From positions 12,682,961-12,725,460 of the forward strand of contig NC_135561.1 in the NCBI RefSeq assembly GCF_964340395.1: a stretch of DNA of 42,500 nucleotides. Direction: 5' to 3'. Below are positions 23,111 to 35,100 of this stretch, piece by piece. The stretch is from Glandiceps talaboti (taxonomy: Eukaryota; Hemichordata; Enteropneusta; Spengelidae). Made by a program: the position numbers and the translations under genes. The notes below the pieces were generated by a model. It saw nothing but the letters and a program-made list of their open reading frames with translations, had not been told where the DNA came from and made no database searches. Position 1 is the stretch's first letter, and each line of letters begins with the position of its first letter.

Positions 23111-26100
23111 GTGCATTTATTAATGCCTAAATTGTTCTTGTTTAGTACCATGTGATTTGTGACTTTATTTTAAACAAAGAGAAGTTACTATACACGTTTT
23201 CACAACGTAAAGGAATAATCATTGAAAAGGGCTGTACTAGAAAGTTTTCCCATAAAAAAATATTGTTTGGTTCCGGTTACCTGACCCTACCTAACATTTC
23301 ACTGCCCACGATTTTAACGTAATCGAGAAAAAAAATAGGAAATCGCAAAAAATTGTGAAGTCTCGCGAGAAATAGTGGATGAGGAAACTTAAAAAGACAA
23401 CATAAAACTTTCTTCCAATCTGTAATGGCTGTATATCTGATAGGAAGAACCCGATAACACAGAGACCATATGGAAAACAACGGTAAACATAACACCTGAA
23501 CTACACTCACATATGAAACAAATACATACATTTTATTGTAAAAGAAATTAAATAAAAAAATCTGCCTACCCCATCCATGTAAGATTGAGCGTAATCGGAA
23601 CCACGCAACTTTTGTTTAGGCCTTATAACAACGTATATACGCCCTGGTATTTATATTTTCTCTTCTTGAACTGTAAAGGGTTCATAATTTATATGAATTC
23701 TAAGCCTGCAAACAGGGCAATAGTTAAATGAATCAGAATGATAAAACATAAAATATCTTTGGACTTACAGGGCAGATCTCAATACATGCAAATGTAAAGG
23801 ACGTTAAGCTTCGGGGAACACCCGACCAGAAGTACACGCGGGAAGAGGCATTTTCCATCGCTGTGGTCCGAGTGTACCAGAGTGTCGACTTATCCAAAGA
23901 GGGTGCACTGCAGGAGGTACGACAGCACGTCGAAGATATCCGCGGACTTATACTGCAGGAATCCAGACGTGCTTCCCTGGAGACTGTACTGAGGTGTGAA
24001 CATCGCGATGCCTTAGAACAGCTATGGTCCCAATACCACAGTGGTGTTGTACAACAAGTATACCAGAAAGCCATCGTCACTGATCAACTGTTAGAGAGCC
24101 TTCAGGCAGAACATGTCATAATTGAAGTCACCATTTCAGAAGATGAATACTGGCAATGTAAAGAGGATCTAATATTGAAAAGTAAGTGAACGTTGTCAAT
24201 AGTAAATTACGGAATTAGCTAAGCCAGTGTGATGTTAATGCTATCCTTATCGATTATTATGATACGAAATAAACATTTAGTATATTAGTAACTGTTAAAT
24301 TGATATGATCGTTGAACAATTCCCTCCTATCCTACACACCTTTAATTACCTCTTAAGTCTGTGCATTCCAATTTGTCAAAAAGTTGAACTTTAAACTTAG
24401 CTATGTGTTGTCAATCACACACCCAAAAATACTTAAATAGCAAATTACGTCAAATGTTGTACACGAAGTTTGTAATTGTTGTACAAGAAGAAAGCGTTGG
24501 TCATGATAGGAACAGTTTAGTTGTAGTAATTTTGTTGTATGACATAGAAGTATTTCAAAACAAATATGGTTATACCAATATTGTGATCGTCCCACCACTT
24601 CACCGAACAACATATTGTTAGAATGGTATATTCAGGAACGTTGTGATTTAAATTAATAAAAAATAAGTTTGACCTCATGACCTGGATATTTGCATCAGTC
24701 AGTAACGCCTTAGTTCACGAACCTTTGCTACAAGAATTCAAAAAAAAATATAGGACATTGTTATCGGACAGAATAAAAACCTGATTTGTACGTACCTTGA
24801 CATTGAGTGCAAAATACTTGTTGCCTGAAATATGAATACTCAACGAACAGCTGTCAAAACAAACTTTCATAAAAGTCAGGCAATACTGAAAATTTATGTA
24901 GTTCAACACGTGGTTACATTGCAATAATGTGTTAATCTATGCAAAAAGCAAGTAGATGTTACCATTTTGCAGACTTTTGGCGTTAAGGTAGTAAACCGTA
25001 CAGTTAAGTAAAAAGAACTCTCTCAAATTGCAGAAAGTCGTGCAAAAACTATACGAAGACGTCTTTCATATATTTTTCAACTATTTATTTAGTGTATTAA
25101 TAGGAATATAATTACAAATGTACAACTAATTAATGATTTACGTTTCTTAAAATAAAAACGGTCTATATGAATATGATAATCTGAAATAATTCGTGAAAGG
25201 TAAACCGATTGAATCACAACATGCCGTAAAATGTATATTTGTAATTGAAATTCACAAATCATCAACGTTTAAAACAGTAGAACCTAATTATAAGGAAACC
25301 TAAAACCCCATGGATACATAACGGTATATAACTTGATATTGAACATTTATCTATACATACAAAGTTTTAGCCTGTCTCCAAAATGACAGTGTTTATACAG
25401 GAAGTTTGTACTCCAAGAATAAATGGCAAATACTAACTTACATTAGATATATAACTGTTTATTGTCTTCGTTATTTAGCATACTAAGATATCAATATCAT
25501 GTCTATATCTTGTACATTATTTTCTTTTCATTCGTTCAATAATGTTATTTAACCAATCTTTGACAGTCATTGACGGAAATTTAAACGGCATAGTTTACTG
25601 AAAACCCACATACACTTTGTCTTTATTCGTCGGTTAAAAGTATCATATATACGTTGCCTTTGAAAACAGTGAAGACATTTATCAATACCTTGATTGTCAT
25701 CGTTCTCGATCGGGCTACAATTTTTATATACTTTATTTTCATTTTTATATAGGGATAAAGTATAATTGTTCATAGAGTATGCATTTTGATCTGATATTAT
25801 ACTTGTCATAAAAACGCAGATAAAATTACGCTGGAATTTTACACGCTACTTCCGGATTTCATTTAAGCGTCAACGTAAGCGGCGCTGTGTTACATCATGG
25901 ATGTATCTCCCTAATACATGGTTACATAAAATGTATCAAATCAACGACTAATACGCAATAGCGCGGCTGCGTTCCCATTATGTAAACAACACATTTTACT
26001 GAAAACCACACACGCACTTTATCTTAAGTCGTCCGTTAAAAGTATAATATACATTGCGTTTGAAAACATATCTTGATTATCATGTTTTCGGTTAAATGAA

Positions 26101-29100
26101 AAGAGAGACGTCAATCTCAAAATATTAATACAAAGTCACATTTTATTGCCTTTAACGAACTTGGTTTGTTATATAAACATTATATAGGTATTATGTTGAA
26201 TTGGTAACGATTTAATGTCACAAGGTAAATAGTAGTGATAAAATTTAGATCTTCGACGTAAACATAGCGCTACCAAACATTGTGTTATAAGTTATTTAAA
26301 AAAAAAATAAATAAATCCTCATTAATGCATCTTGGCATATATATTGAATACTTATGTATGACGGAGACTTCTTGATTTATCTCGTTCGAATTCATGCAGT
26401 GTGTTTGGAAATATAGTGACGAGTAAAAACAAGACTATAACCATAGATATCTGGTAATTGTCATCGTTGTCTTGGATACCTGTATCATTTCAACACTTGT
26501 GTCGATATATTGTTGATTTTCTTTAATTTGACTTTCATTGTTATTCCATTCCATTGTTTTACAGAGGAACATGCAGCTTGGGAAAGTAAGTAGACATTAG
26601 ATAATTATTGTAGTCAAAGTGGTAATATACTAAACACATATAGTACAAACTCCTAATTATCAAGTCATCAAGGACATGTGTATTTTTCCTACTTCTTGTC
26701 TTGATGTATTCAGAATGATAATTTGTTAAGGAGAATTTATTTACATACATAGAATATATAAACTGCCTTAACTCATAAATATCTTGATGAATTTTATATT
26801 TGGCTTTCAAACACGAAACAAGTAGAACCCTCCTTACTTATAAGTTCGATTAATGACATACGCAAGTACCTGAAATAGAGGGCGGACTTTATGCAATGGT
26901 AACATGACTTTTTTTTTTCAAAAAGCAGCTTTTTGTTTTACCTGTATTGATCGTCCGTAAACATGCCATCTGTTTTCCCGCTTGGACAAGAGCGACAGAT
27001 GTTCGATACCGTCATGTCTAAATGCGGTGTTATTTGTGACGCCGTAACATCACACCTTTTTACAGTGTCGATCTTTGCAAAAAGTCGGGAGAAAAACACT
27101 AATTTTTCGACCACTATTTCAAAGCTAGGTAAACTATATTCGACCACAATACTGCGAAGTTTGAAGGATTTCTGACTTTAATATATCAAAGTGTTGCAGT
27201 TTAGCATGAACCACACTTGCGATGTTTCATATTAAACGCCCATTGGAATGCATGTAATATCACAGTGGACTCAGGATGTTAATTTGTTTACGAAAACAAG
27301 CAAACAAACAAACAAAAACAAGCAAGCAAGCAAGCAAACAAACAAACAAACAAACAAACACACACATACATACATACATACACACATACATACATACACA
27401 CATACACACATACACACACATACACACATACACACATACACACATGCATACATACATACATACATACATACATACATACATACATACATACATACAAACA
27501 AAGAAACATATATACACCTAATAAATAAAACATCAAGAATAGAGTATGTAATCACAAATCAGAGTCAACAATAATGAATGTTTCGGATGTTTTGGCCAGC
27601 AACAAATATTTTTTTCTGGAAAATCCTCCACCCCCCCCCCCCAAAAAAAATAAAAATAAAAATAAATAAATAAATCAAGAGAATGTCAATTTCGAAACAA
27701 GATTGTGGTAAGTACGAAGTGGTCAGCCTACAGGAAAAAGAATTATTTTTATAGACAAAATCTATGTATATTAGATCAAGTGTACTTATGACCATGGTTC
27801 GATTTGTCTTCCGTGTGTGATGGTCAGTAGCTGTGTGTACTTCCGGGTTTCTATGTTTTGTTTTGTAACGGTATTTCCAGCCTCGTACGAAAAAGAGACA
27901 ACTATAAAAAGTTCCAATAATTGTCAGTTAAGATCGAGAATATAAATGTTATGTCGTGATCTTGACACACCTTTTGTCATAGACATTGTATAAGAAGCAA
28001 AGGAATTCATGCGGCCATGTTTTTTAAAGACAGGTGAGAGAAAATGCTGTTACAAATGTACAACCACTGGTTGTGATTGTAATGGGCCGGGCCCCAAGGA
28101 GTTTTGCCGTTGTATGACCTCTAGGGTTAGCCATGTGGGCGTTACTTAAATATTTAAATTAACTATTCCAATAGAGCGTCTGGGAGATTTAAACGTCTAA
28201 AGAGATTGATTAAAACGACAAGATACAAATAAAAAATATGTTGATTCCGATGTCAATTACGCCTGATTAATAATGTGAGTTCTAAGGCCTAATAAAATAT
28301 ATAGTGTGTGGTTCCGATTATGTTCAATTTTAGAATAGGTGGAGTAGGTAGATTTTTTATTATTTTTTGTGATATGTTTTTCATGTGTGAGTGTTTAGTT
28401 CAGGTAGTTATGTTTTCCGTCGATTTCCAAATTTGTCTCGGAGTTATTGGTTTCTTCCCATCAGATGTGCAGTCATTACAGATTGGAAGAACATTACAGA
28501 TTAGTCATTACAGATTGTGTTTTTAAGTTGATGTCAGATTCCACATCCACTATTTCTGGCGAGACTTTACACACAATTTTTGCGATTTAATTATTTTTGT
28601 CTCGAGTATGTTAAAAAAAAGTTTAGGGTCGGCAGTGACGTGAAAAACTAGGTGGCGTCGGTAACCGGAGCAAGACAATTTCTTTAATAGACCAAAGCAT
28701 GTTTGTTCTAGCGAGGTGGATGTTTTACTGATCGGAAGTCAATTTGTGTCATTTTTTAGGACGAAAAAATATACTAGTTGAATTTGGTAGGGATTAGTCT
28801 CAATCCTTTGGAAATCATAAGCTGACAGTAATAGTCAGAGTGACTCAGACTGAATTAGTATGTTTTCGACCCCTTTGTACACGAACCTGTGGGTTTAGCA
28901 AAACGAGTCACTAACATCAGGCTAGGTAATTTATTCAACCATAATAATGTGAAATATGAACAATTTATGATGGCTTATAAAAAAGTGATTCAGTTTAACG
29001 TGAACTACACTAAGTGATTTTACACTGTGGATGTCATTACTCGTGTTACTCACTCGGCATGTAGCTAGATGTATGTGTACATGTACACCTGGAATGACGG

Positions 29101-32100
29101 ACTTCAAACTGTTGTCCAACAGCGCGGCGTTACACGTCATTACCTACCATGAAAAAGAAACGCATGAAATGCATATAGTTTTAAAGTCAATATCAGAAAA
29201 TAAACGATTTAAAAGAAAATTAAGGTCTAATAAAAAAATGTGGTTCCGATTACGCTTAATTTTAGAATAGGTGGGGTAGGTAGATTTTTTACGTAAAAGA
29301 AGTGTCGGCAGTGCTAGTGTAGGCTAGGCGGGATCGGGTAACCGGAGCCAAAGAATTATTTTTTTTGTTAGGCCTAATCAGATTCTGTAATTTCATCTGA
29401 CAGTGAAAGTGTGGCAGTGTAAAATGTGTGGTTGTGTTGTTTATGAGAATATGTTTTAGTTGTAGTACTGTTTGAGCCTGAAATAAAAACATTTTTTTGC
29501 GAAACACAAGTGACACCTAACCGTAAACCCAAGGATATTATCATGTGTCATAATTATCATGATTATGATAACTATGTCACAAAATGACATGCTAAATGTA
29601 TTTCTCTACACACTAGGGCAAATATGAGATGGAAAAAATGAACACCGTCTAGTTTCCATGTCTAGGGATATGTCAGTCACAAATACAACCCACGCTGTGC
29701 ACATATTTTTTGGAAATACAAGCTCTGTGTATGCAAAGCCGATAATAACGGTTTAATTGAAACCATAAAGACTAAAAAATGAAATAGCTCGTAGAACAAT
29801 ATCGGACTACTCCAGCTAGGCTGCCGACAATTTTGTATCACACATCTGTTTAAATGTCAACATATTTTATGGGAAAAATATCAATTTGCCAAAATCTGCA
29901 TAACTAGCGCGTTTTGAAGGACCTGATATGAATTATTTTGTGTGGGAATTTCGATAACGGGCCACACGTATGGACGTACTGCAATATGCAATACAGGCGA
30001 ACGCTGATTAACACATCGGATAATCGCATCATGCATAATGCATGCAATGTAGTGATCCTGCAAGTACAGAAGTACACGACAATTGTACAAATCCAGCAGT
30101 TTCAAAACGAAACCAACCACAAGAAATAAACAAATTAACAAAATAAACACAAATTTTAAATTTAGGTCGTATTAGACAGTGACGATCAGCCACGTTCCAT
30201 GTATTACTTGGTGCTCTGCCTGACACGGCCGTCAAAAGTATGTAAAACACCAAGGCAAATTTGTAGCGATTTTCGAGAAGGCCCCTGGGAGCAAAACTGA
30301 TTTTCCAAAGTTTTAGGAAAAGGTTAAAATTTTACCAAAAATGACATTGTTATAACATCATTTTTATGTCAAAGTGCTGCAGTTTAGGAAATACTGTAAA
30401 TAGGAAATTTTAAATTTATATCCGTCCTTGGGTTGGTGAAGTCGGGCTACATTTTTATATACTTTATTTTCATTTTAACATAAAAATGTAAACTTTTCTA
30501 GAGTAAAGTATAAATTTTCATAGAGTATGCATTTTGTACTTGTAATACTGATATTTTTGTCATAAAAAAGCATATAAAAATTACGCGGGAATTCTACACG
30601 TTACTTCCGGTACGTAGGCGTCAACGTAAGCGGCGCTGCGTTGCATATAAAATGTATATCAAATCAACGTCTAATAGCTCGGCTGCGTGTAAACGGCATA
30701 TTCTACTGAAAACCACACTCGCACTTTATCTTTAGTTTTCAGTTAATTGTATCATATACATTGCCTTTCAAAACAGTTAAGACATTTATCAATATTTTGA
30801 TGATCATCGTCTTAAAGGAAAAGAGAGACGTCAATCTTAAAATATTAAAACAAAGTCACATTTTATTACCTTTATCAAGCTTAGTTTGTTATATAAACAT
30901 TGTATTCTTAAATATTCCGTCGAATTAGAAACGATTTTAATGTCAGAAGCTAAACAGTAGTGACGAAATCTAGAGTTCTTCCACGTAAACATAGCGATAT
31001 CAAACATTGTAATAAGGGGGTATTATAAATCCTCATTAATGCATTTTGGCATATAAATATATATTGAACACTTATGTATGCCAGAGATTTCTTCTTTTAT
31101 CTCCAATATGTTCGAATTCATACCGTATATTTGAAAAAGTAGTGACGAGTAAGAAAATACTATAACCATAGATATCTGGTAATTGTCATCGTTGTCTAGG
31201 ATACCTATATCATATCAACACGTGTGTCGTTAAATTGTCGATTTTCTTTCATTTCAGTTTCATTGTTATTCTATTTGACTGTTTATTGATGTTTATTATG
31301 ATAAAAAAATATTTTTAACAGTTATTTATTATCAAGAATACAATTCTTGATATGGTAACTTTGTTTGCTTTATATTATTTAAGTGTTTGTATGTAGATGT
31401 GTGAGTCAGTAATGCTCTAAATGTACATGTCTTTAATTCTCATTGCAGAAATAGATGAATGCAATGGACGCATAGAGGGTAAGTGCAGAGAAATGTCCAT
31501 AATGAATAAGTAAATCTAATATAAGTAAGATTTTATTCAATGCAAGAAAATGAAAGGTAATCTCAATATTTAATTGTTATTAATGCTGCATGCTGGTTAG
31601 TAATAACTTGTCATGTATGTAGTGATAAGTATTAGTTGTATTAGTAGTACCAGTATATGCACTGATATATTTCTTAGTTGATATGACATATCGCAAACCA
31701 GAGCTGTTATTTCTTCCGCGACACTGTGAAATAACGAACTCTGGTTTCATGCTGTGTGATGGACAGACGGTTATTTCATATTAGGAATATATATTCTTGA
31801 TTAATGACGTAATGACGAACCATATATTCTGTAGTGCAAGCATGTTCACCGTACCTGTATATCTAACGCTGATTGGCGACTAATTATATTTATATTCTGA
31901 CTTATACTTGACCTCGTATCTGTATGTACGAGTATCTTGCCAAGGTGATATCGGGGTATGGGCAATCTAAATGGCTGTACTGTTGATGTACAAAGCAACT
32001 GTGATAAATATTGCTAGATCACAGATAACTATGACAACGGAGAACTGCGACAGTAAGGCTGTCAGACCGAATAGCCAACAACGAGCAACTTCATTGCTTG

Positions 32101-35100
32101 CTATTCGGCCTGATGGCATCACTGTCGTGGTAGCCTCACTAGCAACTTCACGAGCACCTGTGAATGAAACCACGACTTTGTGATGGTGCATCTTGGACGG
32201 TGAAGTAAAATAGGCCGTGGTTTACGACGATGTATGACATGTAACCCAACAACAAATTATGATTCAAAATATTAAAATTGACATATATATTTGTATAAAA
32301 TTGTCATAGTTCAAAATACATGCGCTAAGAGAACCAGATAACTTTTTTTTAACAATAGTAATTACATTGGTACGATTCTTTGAATTAGTTATATTTCTCG
32401 ACATTACGTGGCATATATGTATTTCAATAATGACTTTATGTATTCATTCTATTCAGAGATTGAAAAACTAATCGAAAGTAAGTATATGTTTTAATTCTTT
32501 ACCAAACTAAATACTGCATTTGAGTCATTATATAAGGGTTACGTTTACTATGTTAATTCTATCATTAAAATATTATACATTATGTCCATTCGCCATGCTG
32601 AATGTATGTAGGTTCTCTACAAGAATGGTTAAACATTGAAGATGAAAGTTTAAACAATTTAGAGACAAACAAATGCTGTCTTACACAATGTTTAGCTACA
32701 AAGTATCCACAGAATTGCTATCACTGATGTTTGTAATGATTAATCAGGATTAAATAAAGATTAATTTACACAGGAAGTCTATTATTCATTTACTCACAGG
32801 GGTCAAAGTTTTAATACTAATAATTCACTACTCTGTATTACAGAAACTCAAGATCCTATTGGTAGGTTAAGAAGAATATTCTTTAGTTGTTTATCACAAT
32901 AAACCTTCAATCAGTCCAAAGGTCAAAGATAAGTAGACCAATATAATATTTTGTAACATTATAAGACGGTCTATTTTACTATATCAAGACTAATAATCTG
33001 ACTTGGTGATATAATGTTTCCCTGCTGCCATTCCCTTGAGTGTGAATATCAAATGTTTGTTTTACTGACTTACAGAAACATTTGATACAATGATTTTCAC
33101 GTTGTAACCATATCATTCCACTGATCTGTCACCAATCTTTTCTATCGTTATCATTCTCATCGCGTAAAAAGAGACATTAATATTGTTACAATGATTTCCA
33201 TGCTTTCTAGGTTGATTATTGCATACATGCCATTCCCTGTACTGTGAATATCAAAGTTTTGTTTTACTGACTTACAGTGTCGTTTTCTGTACAGGGATTT
33301 CCATGTTGTATTTTACCTATAATGTGAATAGAAGTGTGATTATTATTCTAAAATTACTGACACAGTGGTTATAGTTTGTAATGGTTCCATTGTTTGAAAA
33401 CAAAGTGAAAGTATAAGTTATTCTTTTATAGTTAGTCTCTTACCTCTGATATTGAGGTAATGAAATGAAAGTATGAACATATTCATATGCACACTTTCTC
33501 ATTTTTATTGTAAGATCACTATTTGCCAAACAAAATTACATAAATGTATGTGACACGTCATAAACAAAACTTATATTACCGATATATCAAGTAGGAAATA
33601 GTTTCTTCACTGGGTGTTACAACTGCAGACATCAGACCGTGGACGAACGAAACCTGTTACAAACAGGGAAAGTAAACAAATGAATTGGATTAATAACACA
33701 TGCCTCAGCATATTGGAAGTACAGAGATTTTTATGACATTTCATCATTTGATAGAACCGGTTTATGGCCACTTTACGTAATAGTTCACATTCACAAACAA
33801 ATGTTCATTTCCCCTGGCATTTCAAAATGTACTAAAAAAGATGTCACCAAAACTGTTCTTATCAAACCATGGTGTGTAATATAAATCTCTACTGTTCCAA
33901 CATACTGAGCTATGTGTTATTAATCCAATTAATTTTGTTTACTTTCCCTGTTTGTAACATGTTTCGTTTGTCGACGGTCTGATGTCGACTGTTGTATATT
34001 TTATTTAAAAGTAACGAACCTCTTGTTTGTACATTACAGAACGTCAAAGATTAGACGAAGGTAAGTAAGAACCAAATTGTTTTGTTTATGATGCGTGGCT
34101 AATTTTATATCAAAGTTAAGATTTCATCAGCCTTTAACAACATAACAGTACAATTTATTAACTGCCAGTCTAGTATTTATTTATTTATTGCTACTGTGTT
34201 AGTATCCATATTATTCTATCTGTCATTGATTGTTTCTACCGTTATCGTTCTCATCGCGTAAAAAGTAACATTGCTACAATGATTTCCATGCTGCCATGTA
34301 TTACATATTGGGTTGATTATTACATATTGGGGTAATACATGCCATTCCCTGTACTGTGAATATCAAATGTTTATTTTTATTGACTTACAGTAAAGTTTTT
34401 ATACAATGATTTCCAGTTGATATTTTACCTGTAATGTGAATAGAAGTACGATTATACATCACCTGTCACCAGTCTCGTATTCTGATTGGTCAAGAGGCCA
34501 TGCAGGCGATTCTAGAACAACTGCCCCCCGGACAACTGCCCCCCCCCCGGACAATTGCCCCCGGACAATTGCCCCCGAAGGACAACTGTCCCCCGGACAA
34601 TTGCCCCCGAAGGACAACTGCCCCCCGGACAATTGCCCCCCCCCCCCGGACAACTGCCCCCGAAGGACAACTGCCCCCGAACGAAAAAAAATAGTATTAC
34701 AGATGTACGGGTTTGTCATTCAATATCATATACATGTACAGGTGTTGTGAGTCGTAGAGTTGAGCGGTATAAGTATGGATAGTTCTAACATTGCACTCTA
34801 GCACTCGCACTCTCATACTCTCGTACGGGATCGTTCAGGTCCAAGTCGGGAATTAGTCACGACTGAGAAGAGATATCGGCTTGCCAGAATCACCTACCCG
34901 AGTGCTCGTGTGCTTCTGGATGTTTAAATCTCACTTTAAGAATACTTCCAATACAATGGAATTTACACAACCAATCTCAATATTCTGAAACGAGAGCAGG
35001 CACTTAACAACGTCGTCATCAACCAAATAATTGCCGGTGAATCAGCGCAACCACAACGTCGACAGTATCAAGATTCTGCAGCCAGAATCCATGCAATAGT

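Larger units (their letters stand above)
26586..31448. other. Gene B intron, 4.9 kb
   Basis: It holds two MITEs, simple repeats and the duplicated block at 30.44 kb. Donor-like CAG|GTGAGA at about 28033 and GTG|GTAAGT at about 27709 lack a phase-compatible acceptor. No further exon supported. Confidence 0.5.

Noticed and set aside
25035-25061. 27-nt candidate microexon after CTCTCAAATTGCAG
   Set aside because: The frame is open in phase 1, but the donor GTCTTT is poor and the very basic residues do not resemble the other microexons.
27360-27480. Regular CATACACA array considered as a CRISPR-like repeat
   Set aside because: It is a simple microsatellite without distinct repeats and spacers, in a eukaryotic context.
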